A stretch of 64,000 nucleotides of DNA. It comes from Diphasiastrum complanatum. Lineage: Eukaryota > Streptophyta > Lycopodiopsida > Lycopodiales > Lycopodiaceae. How positions within the stretch are numbered: position 1 is the first letter of the stretch; every line of letters begins with the position of its first letter. Made by a program: the position numbers and the translations under genes. This document shows, piece by piece, positions 36,951 to 47,761 of the stretch. The notes below the pieces were generated by a model, which made no database searches, was not told the origin of the DNA, and was given only the letters and a program-made list of their open reading frames with translations. The stretch lies in the NCBI GenBank assembly GCA_029204225.1, contig CM055105.1, positions 11,215,730-11,279,729 of the forward strand, given 5' to 3'.

Positions 36951-38030
36951 ATCAAAAGTTGATAATTTGGATTATTTTGAATTTCTTGTCCTAAGCGAAG
37001 CATATTTTGGTGAAAGATCCACATGAAGATGATAAATCTTAGTCATCAGTACAGAAGTATAGTAGCAAACAACACAATGACTGTTAGGGATTTTTCGGAT
37101 GGGGGTTGGTCTTGCTAGACCTAAAAGGAGAAGGGCTCACACTGTTCTTATGACAAAGATCGAGGAAAACTAATTCCAACCCTAGGGCCCACTCGGTCTC
37201 TCCGTGCTCTCCCTGCCAATGGAAGTTTTCAGGCTTCCAGAAGTATGGTAGAAAGAGGGTAGGTTCTGTTTTTGTCAATTTGGCCTAAGCAACTGCTATG
37301 GTCTCTATCATGGTAAGGTATCCTATAGTTTCATATTCGTAATCTCTACCTAGCTACCTACTATGTAGCCTTGGGTATTATTTGGTACTCGCCCTTTGGT
37401 ATAGTGCTAGGTTTATCCTTTCTGATGCGATGCTAGTACATGTTATTTTCCATACACTAATGGCAATGAACTGACATCATTGGGTCTAGCGGATGTGGTC
37501 ACACCAACAACCCTAATGTGTAGGTATGTCGATGCATTTCATCAGTGAGCAGGTCATTTGACGGATCGTGACATGCATGCCTGGGCTAGGTAGGTTATCA
37601 TGTATAAGAAAAGCCCTACAACCTAACTGTCTGGAGATACTGGTGATGGTATCGACTAGCCTTTTACCAACAATCACACACCAAGACAAGACAACAAGTA
37701 ACATGATGACACCAAGGCAACCATCAAACACTACTACAAGCAAACATCAACCAAACCCTAACTATTTTCAAATTACTATCAATCCTCACCCAAGAAGTAG
37801 GCATTCTAGTGAGGCAACCCTCATCCAAAAACCACCACTCCAAAAACAAATCACACTACCCATTATGCAACTCATATCATCAAAATAACTCACAACCCAA
37901 AAGCAAAACTCAAGCACTCACAAACAAGTCATATGAAGCTCTCCACTCACATGAAACAATACAATAAGAATCCAAAATCTACCAACTCTCTTAAAAATAC
38001 ATAGAGTGAGTTCCTTTTAAGCTTGATAAC
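36951..38030. other. No feature identified
   Basis: About 1.1 kb of unique-looking sequence. Short frames (37084-37278, 37568-37888) lack recognisable domains. Confidence 0.3.
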
Positions 38031-38374
38031 GATGGATATGTGTTGGAAGCCAATGATAGGCTTACCTCAAGCAACTATTCATTGTGGAAAGTGAGGATGA
38101 AATCACTTCTTGAGATGAATGATGTTTTGGATATTGTTGTAGGTTTGGAGGAGAGGACAACAACACAACAAGAACAATTCATATATGACAAGAGAGTTAA
38201 AAGAGCTCTATACATGATCAAGATGAATGTTACCAACGAGCTTCTCAAGGAAGTTGGTAAGAGTACTTCATCAGAGGATGCTTGAGATTCATTAAAGAAG
38301 CTTTATGAATCCAAGTCTACTTCTAGAGTGTTGACTCTAAGAAGACAAATCTTTCAAAGTTTGCAAAAGAGTGA
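38031..38374 (+). pseudogene. Ty1/copia gag fragment
   Basis: It reads VLEANDRLTSSNYSLWKVRM, KSLLEMNDVLDIVVGLEE and MNVTNELLKEVGKSTSSEDA; after a stop at 38285 it continues LKKLYESKSTSRVLTLRRQI. This is the same family as 16210-16569, here without that copy's internal deletion. It is cut at about 38374 by an inverted chromovirus LTR fragment. Confidence 0.8.
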
Positions 38375-38868
38375 ATATGGAATGTCAAGAGACTCCTTCC
38401 ATAACCTATGACTCTTTGAATGCCTTTCTTGTGGGAGTTGGGAACTCAATGGACACTTTAGAAGGGCGCCCTCCTACAGGTCCCATTGCCCAAGTTGTGC
38501 AAGTATACTTTGGTCCTAGACCAATAAAGTGATATGGTTTAAGTTTGAGGCCCAAGGTTTAGAAAAATAGTCATCCAATGACTTTCTAACACCTCTCTAG
38601 GTTCCATACCTCCATCCAAGGCATAGACACCTACTTGCCCTTAACCAAGGACACTAGTACCTTAATCTAAGGCACCTACTCTTAATACTAAGGGTACCCC
38701 TTATCCAAGGGTCACGTGACTCCATACCTCCAACTAAGGTATAGTCACTTGCCTGTCCTTATCAAAGGGCACATACCCTTAGTCCTAACGGTACCTTGTC
38801 ATTTAGCCCCCAACACTAAATGGACTATTAGGGGTCTGAAGTACTGCTAGTTACATAGGTATGTAACA
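38375..38868 (-). repeat. Inverted partial copy of the chromovirus LTR
   Basis: This is the reverse complement of 27619-28110, starting TGTTACATACC at 38868. Small differences (for example a GGTACCTTGTCATTT block) show it is an older, separate copy. Only the first half of the LTR is present, and no polypurine tract or internal sequence is attached. Confidence 0.85.
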
Positions 38869-38968
38869 CTGTACATGACAAAAGAAGTCATTGTAAAAAA
38901 AATATCACTCGATGTCCAAATTGTAAATTTTGTTTCAAAGCAAAAATGACAAGTAGATGAAAAAAATT

Positions 38969-39892
38969 TTACGCAAATAATGATGTGAGGCTTTGGTCAC
39001 TCCATCTATATTTGGCTTGAAGATTTAAGAAGTAGAGAAGTCGCCAAACGAGATGTCTTTGCTCCAAGATACAATGCGGTCTTTGATTCTTCTCGTAATA
39101 TTCTTTCTTCTTTAGACAAAAGTACCTCCTCATCTTGTTCATATCATGTTGCCTCCTTGCATGCGTTGCTCCTCTAAAGAACAAGCATTTGAATTCAAGC
39201 CATATACTTGCATCCTCCATTGGTGACGACACAAAGCATGTCAATCACCCAATTGTATTGAGGTCTTGCATATGGCATCAATGTCACAACACTATTTAAA
39301 GGGACCTCAATACTACTCAATGCAAAAAGGCCCAAACCAGCCTCAGGAAAGTGTTCACTAGGCATGATCATGTACATTCGACCCTAATACGTAAATGGTG
39401 TTCCATTTAATGGTAATGGTGATTGGAGTGGCCAACACAAATATCTACTTCTAATAAAAGTTTTCACTAATGGTTGAAAGCTAGGTGGAAGAGGAAGGTC
39501 AGACAAAAAACCTAGAATGTCTTTTGACACATCAGTAGTAATTTGCAATTATCTTTCAAACTAGTCATAATACGTCCAAGAGGTGTTCTTTTTTTTAAAG
39601 GGGTGGTCAAGTTTGTGGAATCCACATGGACTATCATGGAGGACTCATGTGCAACATCTAGGATAGGTGTGGTTGGGTGGTAAGAACATTCTAGAGATTT
39701 GGAGACATGGATTGAATCACAAGGCATTGATGAACTAATTATATCATGCAAGGGGTCATCATCAACAAGAACATCATCTAGGGCCAATGATGATCCAAAA
39801 TCAATATTCATATGATTTATCCTATCAATAATATTCTCGATCTCTCTTGCGACTCTTTTTCTTGAAACCAACTTATGGTCCTTCTTCTGCAA
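38969..39892 (-). pseudogene. Fragments of an unknown gene, possibly CACTA-related
   Basis: Three minus-strand pieces may be parts of one protein. They are KDHKLVSRKRVAREIENIID (39892 down) with an acidic middle, a segment with SEHFPEAGLGLFALSSIEVP (39360-39300), and FKCLFFRGATHARRQHDMNK with MRRYFCLKKKEYYEKNQRPH (39200-39100). The AGLGLFA string loosely resembles the start of SET domains, but the remaining SET motifs are not visible. A CACTA Transpos_assoc segment lies upstream on the same strand (40.7-40.9 kb), so these could be downstream exons of that element. Confidence 0.3.
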
Positions 39893-39916
39893 AAGTTGAA
39901 AATGTTAGATGTATCA

Positions 39917-39920
<4 letters not shown>

Positions 39921-40009
<89 letters not shown>
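39921..40009. repeat. (CT)n microsatellite
   Basis: 89 bp of uninterrupted CT. A loose CA/CGCA-rich stretch follows at about 40062-40105. Confidence 0.97.
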
Positions 40010-40012
<3 letters not shown>

Positions 40013-40343
40013 CATGAAACATAAATTAATATATAACACAAACCGTAAACCAGTAGCATGAAACACACACACAAACACACGCACGCACGCACACACCCAC
40101 CCACACTGACCCTAAACACACATGAAGAGAAAAACAAAGAGAACATCATAGAGTGCTAATCGAACCACACGATTATATCCTACTCCAAAATGTCACCACA
40201 TGCTCCCTCCCTGCGACGTTTGGGCTTTTTTGTGGAACTCATCTTCCAACAAAAAACATTTGAACCACGCCTTTAACGGAAGAAAACAAGGGCTACACAC
40301 CTTCCTAGAATTGGGAGTGTTGGTTACCTTTAACTCTTTCATG

Positions 40344-40345
<2 letters not shown>

Positions 40346-40432
<87 letters not shown>
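40346..40432. repeat. (CT)n microsatellite
   Basis: About 87 bp of CT, the second such array within 450 bp and on the same strand. Confidence 0.97.
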
Positions 40433-40435
<3 letters not shown>

Positions 40436-40473
40436 CGTGAATGAGTCTATTATGGGTGATTGAATATGGAAAT

Positions 40474-40650
40474 CAAGATTAACTACATCTAATCATTCTT
40501 CTTGGATTTTTTTTTTAGAAGCAAGTGAGAGATTAACTTCATCTAATCATTCTTTGGATTTTTCCTTTTAGAAGCAAGTGAGAGATTAACTTCATCTAAA
40601 TATTCTATTTGGATTTTTCCTTTTAGAAGCAAGTGAGAGATTAACTTCAA
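40474..40650. repeat. Tandem repeat, about 54-bp unit, just over three copies
   Basis: The unit theme is GATTAACTTCATCTAATCATT, then TTGGATTTTTCCTTTTAG and AAGCAAGTGAGA. Copies of AGAAGCAAGTG start at 40517, 40570 and 40625. Each unit contains a pyrimidine tract ending in TTTTAG, like a 3' splice site. Confidence 0.85.
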
Positions 40651-40724
40651 AGTATCGTGGCACTCATCCTATCGCTCAATATTTATTGGCCAAACTATAC
40701 TTGAAGTGTCATAAGGGTCGAAGA

Positions 40725-41509
40725 TTAAAGCATTTCCAAAAAACACTTTAAAGAGTTTACCTCTCGTACTCTTGGATTCTCTGTGTGCACTCCATTGGTC
40801 CAAATATGATCGTTGACAATCCTCCTTGTCTGAATCCTAAGGCCTTTGTATTGTGTGCATGTACATGGTATCCTCTCATCATATTCTGGTTGAAACTGGT
40901 CCAATAATCCAATTTCAAATTGCACAAATTCTTTCAGTGTCATTCAAGTGAAAATTGACAGATTCTAACATGTGACGTATTGTAACATGTGACAAAAATT
41001 GACAAAATAGTCTTTGTACATTTAGTGCATTTTCAACCTTCATTTGTGATGGAGTGGTGTCTTGGCTTTCCAAAGAGCAATATACTATATCCAAAGAGCA
41101 AATCGGATTACATCACTATTACAAATAAAAAAATTATGATATAATCAATATACATACATGTGATGGATCAATAGGTGGTCCACGTCGACTGATGGAAGAG
41201 CTTGAAGATGAACCAGTCAATAGTTGTTCATTGTACTTTAGTCTTGATTGCTCCTTTTTTCTCTTTCTCTAAATCACGTGGAGGTACGATAATTTTCCTA
41301 GAATTCATAATTCCAATCAAATGTCATTGTAAGAATAAATTTGCAAGAAAAACTATACACTCATATTCAGATAACAAATAAAGTGCAATTGATGTCAATA
41401 TCAATAACGATATATACCTGCTGTTGCGATCATGAGATGAATTGTTATTTGATGATGATGACATCGTCGATGACATATACACACTGTAGCCAGCTACTCT
41501 ATACCACAT
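40725..41509 (-). pseudogene. CACTA transposase N-terminal (Transpos_assoc) fragment
   Basis: The minus-strand segment 40943-40725 reads LKEFVQFE..., then RIPCTCTQYKGLRIQTRRIV and NDHIWTNGVHTE. This fits the transposase-associated domain at the N-terminus of plant CACTA TNP2 proteins (IPCPC..C.N......V..HL...G...Y). Upstream exon-like pieces are YNEQLLTGSSSSSSISRRGP (about 41235-41170) and MSSTMSSSSNNNSSHDRN (about 41468-41415, followed by GTATATA). The usual second Cys pair is changed (CTQY), and no ends were found. Confidence 0.6.
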
Positions 41510-42556
41510 TATAAATAATCATTATGAGACCGTATGTTCTGAACAAATATAATAAAATTTGTTAAAGACATGCCAACATATTCATGATCAAAAGCATTTA
41601 TGTTATATTGAGGACCTTAGTGATATGTTACCTATATGATAAATCTTTTTAATTGTTGGTGTGTGACCTATATAGCCTTATATGAAATCATAGTAATTAG
41701 TTGAAATATCATTTAGCATTGTAATAAAGATGTCGATCAATGGTGTGTTATCTAGTATATGATTTCTTGCATACAAAGCAACCATAAACAAAAAGGGCGA
41801 ATGCATATTGCTCGTCATGAGATACCATGGCACACTAGGCCAATCCAAAGAGATTTACCTTGAGATCACCACTCATCTTAGACAAGAGTTTAAACTGAGA
41901 GCTTCGAACATTGACTGCTATGTGGTCTTTAATTTAATTGAGATAGGCCTGCACGTACTATCTACTAATGTCTAACATTTGTCAGTATGAACCTCATTTT
42001 GATTGCTCGTCATGTGTTGCCTCACCCAAGCAATTTTCTTGATAGCAATGTTACTAGAATATTAGATTTACATTAAGCATAAGTAGAATATTTAAGAGGC
42101 CACATGACAAAAGCAAAGAAAAATTATTTGACCATGTAATTATGTCATCAAACTATATCAAATCTATGACACCTAGATTATTAATAAACTAAATGTTTTA
42201 TGACATCACCGATTTGACAATATTATGTCATAAAATCTTTAAAAACTTGTCAAATTACTTGTTTAATAATAATATGTACTATTTCTTATCTCATGATTTT
42301 GTCTTGTATGTCAAATCTCAAGAAAAATAAAATTTATAACAATATAAAACTAGTTTTAACAATTAAATACTACCATAATGATCTTTGAATTGATTTTTTT
42401 ACATTCCATCATATTAAAAAATATATTTTATGTAAAATCCTACAATAAAATATTCTCATAAAATCTAGAAAAGATTATGAGAATATTGAATGACATTTGA
42501 AGCATGCAAGCCCATGTGGGGGACCCTCTCACGTGCCAAGATAGGGCAAAAAAAAA
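41510..42556. other. AT-rich sequence, no feature identified
   Basis: About 1 kb of AT-rich DNA. No repeat boundary or coding frame I can support. Confidence 0.3.
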
Positions 42557-43904
42557 CGCGTGGAACATCCACGCGTGGATAACTTCTGTGTGGATAATCC
42601 ACGCAAAACTTGAATGCCAATAAAATGGCATTTTCGCGAGCATTCTTGCTCCTCTTCTTTTGCTTTCAAGTTTTATAGGTTTTCTAATCTAGTGTTTAGT
42701 GCCCTTGCTTGCTATTGCTCTTCTAAGCTCTATAGATCTTGCTTGCTTGCTTTTGGTTGCTCTTCATTGCTAGTGATCTTGCTCTTGCTTTTGCTTGCTC
42801 TATTGATCTTCTTTGTTCTTGCTTACTATTAGTCTATTGCTTTCTATTCATTGCTTACTCTTCTAATCTAAAAGTCTTCAATAATCTTTCACTCCCATTC
42901 TCCACTACTTTGTAACTTTTGAAGTTTTTCTTTGATACAATGTCTTCAAGTGGTAGGTCAAGTGGAAGGTCAAGTGGGAGACCATCTAGGAGAAGAGCTC
43001 GTGAGGAGTCTGAAGAATATAATCAAGAGTGGTTTGAGAATCTATCTCCTCAACAAAAATGAATCAAAATAAATGTGAATTTACCTTTACTATTGTATCT
43101 CCATTGTTTTGCAATCTTTGCTTTTCCTTTTGCATGCACTTGATCTTTGAATCCTTTGCAATGAAAGCTCATTTTTCATATCCAAACCTACATCACAAAC
43201 AAAAAAAATTTTAAAACTTATGATCACAAAACACATACTATTAACATCCATCAATGAACTAAAAATCTTACACACTATCATCCTTCTCACTCACATTCAT
43301 CCTCATCTCATTCTCACTCCCATCTATACTCTCTTTTTCTCTCTCTCACACAACACGACACAAAAATTTAAAGTCACCTCTTTTTTCGGAACGAACCACA
43401 TTTTGGTTCGCGTCAAATGTTTTTTTTTTGGACAAAAAACTTTGCGCGTGGATAATCCACGCAAATTCCATAAACTTTTCCACGTGGATATAAAAAAAAA
43501 TTTATCCACGCGGTATCCACGGCCTCAACTCTCTGGATTTTGCATGGATAAAGCGAATTTTGCGTGGATAATCCACACGTGGATAATTATCCACGCAAAA
43601 GCCGAGCCTTTTTTATTTTATTTTTACTATGGCGTGGATTATCCACGCGAAATTAGAATTCCTATTTCCGGCTCTGGGTGTCGGAGGTTTGTCCGGTTGC
43701 CGGTAGTCGGACTTGGCGTGAATAATCCACGCATTTTGAATTTCACGACGTCCGGCCGATCTACTGCTGAAAAAGACATTTGCGTGAAACATCCACGCGT
43801 GGATAATCGACGCGCTCGTATCCACGCGTATATCCACGCCAATCTACGGCTATATCCATGTGAATTTTTTTTTGCCCGCGCGTCCTTTATATTGTGCGTG
43901 GATA
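42557..43904. repeat. Two clusters of GCGTGGAT/ATCCACGC palindromic motifs
   Basis: Cluster 1 is 42557-42604 and cluster 2 is 43444-43904. I count about 16 exact copies of the 8-mer in both orientations and several one-mismatch variants. Many are paired head-to-head as GCGTGGATAATCCACGC. The ~840 bp between the clusters lacks the motif and holds a short basic reading frame. The arrangement resembles subterminal binding-site arrays of DNA transposons, but I could not identify terminal inverted repeats. Confidence 0.7.
42940..43062 (+). CDS. Small Ser/Arg-rich reading frame between the palindrome clusters
   Basis: An ATG at 42940 encodes a 40-residue peptide starting MSSSGRSSGRSSGRPSRRRA and ending WFENLSPQQK-stop. 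The thrice-repeated SSGR and basic stretch, then an acidic tail, resemble the unstructured N-terminus of a transposase or nuclear protein. No family is recognised and no downstream exon is evident. It may be a first exon or chance. Confidence 0.3.
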   Translation: MSSSGRSSGRSSGRPSRRRAREESEEYNQEWFENLSPQQK

Positions 43905-43923
43905 TTTGCTATATGTGTTCTTG

Positions 43924-44275
43924 TCTCTCTCTCTCTCTCTCTCTCTCTTATCTCATTCATGCTTATACATTGTTCTCTTGGGTTTTACTATCCATTGGTG
44001 CACTATACTTGTGATATCTTGCAATTTTATGTGTAGAATGCTTGTTAAAAGCTATTTTCATATCCACACATGTGAAATACAGTAACTTTTTGTTATTGTA
44101 CAAACAACAACATTATTTTATATTTTGGTTAATGTTTGATCAAGATCTATTAGAGTTTGCATCTCATTCTTAGAGTAGATGCTGATTTTTCTACAGTGGC
44201 AAGATTGGTGAGTTGTTGTCTTTCTAACCCAAGATCATTTTATGGATTTAGATCTTAATTGATCTGATATATTTT
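43924..44275 (+). repeat. LTR fragment related to 19.2-19.6 kb, starting at its CT array
   Basis: A 25-bp CT array (43924-43948) is followed by about 325 bp closely matching 19245-19550, with one 13-bp extra segment near 44182. Homology starts exactly at the CT array and ends near AATTGATCTGATAT, so no primer-binding site remains. The sequence left of the CT array is unrelated in the two copies. Confidence 0.8.
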
Positions 44276-44460
44276 ACAAAAATCACCTAAGACCTACTAG
44301 CACAACTTAACTTTTAGCAAATCATCACAATATCTTACATCTATCTATCTTTATTGAGGCAAAGTCGAGAATAGTAGTATTCAGGGGATGGAAGAGAAAA
44401 GTATCTTGACAACAACTTTGCATCTACATTTGAACTCGTTGTGTTAACTTATTAACACAC

Positions 44461-44509
<49 letters not shown>

Positions 44510-44673
44510 CTTATATTTGCATGAGTCAGCTTGTTTTTTGCAATTTTTATTAATTTGGTGGAAATTCCAAATAGGCCAGGGCACGTCTTAGCTTTTCATT
44601 TCACGTTCTAATTTTTATGCATTTTTATGTATACGCCAGACAGCGACCTTATTCTAACGGTCAATTGTTAAGC
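44276..44673. other. Spacer upstream of the COBRA-like gene, with (AC)n at 44464-44500
   Basis: Unique-looking AT-rich sequence with a short AC repeat ending in TATATATATC. It likely contains the proximal upstream region of the COBRA-like gene; no specific binding sites are assigned. Confidence 0.4.
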
Positions 44674-44687
44674 TATATTTAAATATA
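44674..44687 (+). promoter_or_regulatory. Candidate TATA box of the COBRA-like gene
   Basis: TATATTTAAATATA lies about 720 bp before the chosen ATG, followed by a pyrimidine-rich leader including a CT array. Position and composition fit a plant core promoter with a Y-patch, but no transcript evidence is available. Confidence 0.4.
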
Positions 44688-44728
44688 TTCGGTTGCCACA
44701 AAAATATCCTCTTCTTTCTTTGCTCTCG

Positions 44729-44733
<5 letters not shown>

Positions 44734-44767
<34 letters not shown>
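44734..44767. repeat. (CT)n in the predicted 5' leader of the COBRA-like gene
   Basis: 34 bp of CT between the candidate TATA box and the ATG. Long CT/GA tracts in 5' leaders are common in plants and can bind GAGA-type (BPC) factors; that role is inferred here. Confidence 0.85.
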
Positions 44768-44770
<3 letters not shown>

Positions 44771-45391
44771 CGTTTTTGTTTCTGGCGATGCCTATCCGAG
44801 CTGTCTCTCCACGGTCGATGACGCTACGATCTTAGTGCAGCATGAGACTGGAAGCGCTTTGAGTCTTGTGCACGCGAGCCACCAGCGCGTGTTTCCTCCA
44901 GATCTCGCTGGCATTAATTAGAGAACGCGTCGCTAACAATATTTAGGAATTGGGATACAGGATTCTGCAAGATTGTGCATGAGTAGACGCAGATGAATGT
45001 GCCCAATTGCTTTCTGATGAGAATTGGTTGGGTGTCTGTTTATTGCTGGACTGAGTTTTGTAATGGGAAGGTGGAATGCCAGGATGGTAGAATGGTCGGC
45101 TAGATCTTTCTTAGATTTGTGATCAAGAAATGCTACAGCCTACAGTAGTCTTATCTCTACAAATGTGGAGACAGAACATCTGTTCTGTAAAACAGTTGCT
45201 TGGATCATGTAGGTTATCATGCCGGTGGAAATAACGGAGGAAACTCCTATCAGAAGGATTGTATCTTGAGTGTTGATGTTGATGAAAAAACTCTTCTCTT
45301 GAACGTACATGAAGAGGTTGATTGGCTAACTGGGAAGAATAATTGTCCACAGAGACTGTGGCGAGCCTTTTCTGAGGACAGATCCACTATC

Positions 45392-45526
45392 ATGGAAGCA
45401 TTGTACTCCCGTCCAGGCTTCGATAGAAAGTTAAACGTGGTGGTGCTGGGTGCAGTGGTGATGATTTTATTGGCATTTCCTCCCGGGGGTGAGTTCAGCA
45501 ATCCTTTCTTTCTATTTCTTTAATCT

Positions 45527-45595
<69 letters not shown>

Positions 45596-46296
45596 TCTCG
45601 CAGTCGATCGCTTGACCGTCTGGAAGAAAAATTTGCAGAGGCGTTTGATCCACTGGACCCTAACGGAAATATTACGATCAAATGGGATGTCATGACATGG
45701 ACTGGAGACGGCTATATGGTACAAAATCCTTCCATCCATCTTTTCAGATCATGATATAATAAATTGGCTAAAAGCAAAAGAATTTGAGATCTAATATCCC
45801 AAAGCACCGCTGATGCATGAATGATGTAAGCAGGCTCAAGTAACAATGTACAACTATCAGCAGTACAGACACATAGAAGCTCCAGGATGGATACTGGGGT
45901 GGGCGTGGGCGAAGAAGGAGGTGATATGGAGCATGCAAGGGGCAGAGGCAACTATGCAGGGAGACTGCTCTAAATTTCATGGAGACGTTCCACATTGTTG
46001 CAAGAAAGATCCAACCATCGTAGATCTACTCCCTGGCGTTGCCTATAGCGCGCAATCTGCAAACTGTTGCAGGGGTGGAGTTTTGTCATCTTACGTGCAA
46101 GATCCATTGAACTCGGTTGCTTCTTTCCAGATCGTTGTTGGGAAGGCAGGAACCTCCAACATCACTGTTGCTCTTCCGAAGAATTTTACATTGACCACTC
46201 CGGGGCCAGGATATACCTGCAGCCCGGCAAAAGTTGTCAAACCAAGTCTATTCCCGACCCCGGATGGGCGTCGACACACTCAAGCTTTGAGTATAT

Positions 46297-46329
<33 letters not shown>

Positions 46330-47518
46330 GAAAAGTTTTTATTCGTGTGCAGTTTTTATTAAGATTCATGATCCAAAGTATTTCTTCTCTCTGCGAATCA
46401 CAGTCTGATGGCTTTGTTTATATGCATTCAGTGACCTGGAACCTAACCTGCACATACTCTCAGTTTCTAGCACAGAGGGCACCGACTTGCTGTGTCTCCC
46501 TATCGACATTCTACAATGATGTCATAGTTCCTTGTCAGAATTGTGCGTGTGCTTGTCGGCCAAACATCTCCCAGCCGCTTCTCAGTACCGTGCCCATGTG
46601 TGTGGATCCGTAAGTTATCACCTCGACCTTATTATTTTTCTCGTGGTTGGATCATTTTTTTCCTTCGATTACGGCTGTGTTTTCAGGAAAGCAAACAAAT
46701 TTTGAATATTCGACTGGAATTCAGTTATGCCATCTGGAGATTGAGATTGTATTTTTCAATTCTGGATCAAGGCTCAAGAACAGGAACGGAGTCATGAATT
46801 CTTGGCATATGTTTGCAGCGAAGATGTCTTCGCACAATCTACTAGCTCTGCAAATCAGCGCCCAGGAGCTTCTGCGATCATACAAAACCAGGCACCTCCA
46901 ACTCTATTGTACTGTAGCATGGACATGTGCCCTATACATATACACTGGCACGTGAAGACCAACTATGTAGATTACTGGCGTGCTAAAGTATCTATAATAA
47001 ACCGGCATGTCAAAAACTACACCATGTGGAATCTTGTAGTTCAGCATCCCAACTTCAATAACTTGACAGAGACGTTCAGTTTTCAGTACAAAGGATTAAC
47101 TTCATACGGAGCAATAAGTGAGTAATGATTTTATCATCAATCCTTTTTGCTGAGAGCCTTAGCAGAAAAAGTAGGAGTTTGGATTCTCTCATGTCTGTAG
47201 CACATGTGACAATGGTGTTGTGGCTGTGCAGATGACACTGCGATGTTTTGGGGAATCAAGTACTACAATGACATGCTCCTAGAAGCTGGAGACAATGGGA
47301 ATGTTCAAAGTGAGATTCTAATGAGAAAGGATCCAAGGTTTACTTTTACTCAAGGATGGGCAATCCCTCATAGAATACTATTTAACGGAGATGAATGTGT
47401 CATGCCTCCTCCGACTTCCTATCCTTTCATGCCAAATGGAAGTATTAAAGTTAAAACAGGCTTGTTTCTCCATGTGGTTTTAGCCCTAGCTGTAGTTTAC
47501 TTGGCCACAGTATTATGA
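45392..47518 (+). CDS. COBRA-like GPI-anchored cell-wall protein
   Basis: Six exons join cleanly: 45392-45488, 45639-45718, 45834-46290, 46432-46609, 46819-47117 and 47232-47518. All have GT-AG introns, and the 1398-nt frame gives 465 residues, the usual COBRA length. An N-terminal hydrophobic signal (NVVVLGAVVMILLAF) precedes EAFDPLDPNGNITIKWD, the family start. The cellulose-binding-like region includes IEAPGWILGWAWAKKEVIW and QGDCSKF. The diagnostic CCVS is at about residues 231-234, with a Cys-rich segment after it. Conserved MCPIHIHWHVK and NLVVQHPNFNNLT follow. The C-terminus ends in a hydrophobic GPI tail (LHVVLALAVVYLATVL). COBRA proteins sit on the outer plasma membrane and organise cellulose deposition. 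I chose the ATG at 45392 because the signal follows it; an in-frame ATG at 45200 would add 64 residues. The acceptor at 45638, not 45603, keeps the frame. Confidence 0.95.
45531..45592. repeat. (CT)n in intron 1 of the COBRA-like gene
   Basis: About 62 bp of CT inside the 150-bp first intron. It forms most of the pyrimidine tract before the 3' splice sites. Confidence 0.95.
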
Positions 47519-47637
47519 TTCCATTTCCATTGCAGTTTGCTTGCGGTTGTGGAAAAGTATGCATAGCTACGTGATGACTCCTCTTTTTTTTTTACTACTA
47601 AAGGTGAGAGAAGTCCAAACTAGGGAAATTTACCGGC

Positions 47638-47761
47638 AATAAAACAGGAGGGGCAAAGGCTTATGAAAAGTTCCCTGATCTTTTATAGAGGTGAAGAAGA
47701 TCAGACATGAAAATTGCAGCAGCATCCAAAATAGGCTCTTCATCCGGTGCGGATTAATAAA
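47638..47761 (+). terminator. Candidate polyadenylation signals of the COBRA-like gene
   Basis: AATAAA occurs at 47638-47643 and again at 47756-47761, 120 and 240 bp after the stop codon, the usual distance for plant 3' ends. Confidence 0.45.

Noticed and set aside
42557-43904. DnaA-box-like TTATCCACGC sites as a bacterial replication origin
   Set aside because: Context is plant nuclear with introns and LTR elements; the motif is a palindrome with a GC end, not a DnaA-box array with an AT-rich unwinding element and dnaA gene.
43220-44014. 264-residue plus-strand open frame
   Set aside because: It runs through the GCGTGGAT palindrome cluster and the CT array; the repeated motif keeps the frame open (VDNPR/WIIHA repeats). 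No domain and low-complexity ends.
45200-45391. 64-residue N-terminal extension of the COBRA-like protein
   Set aside because: In frame with the chosen ATG, but it would bury the signal peptide; COBRA proteins start just before the hydrophobic signal.
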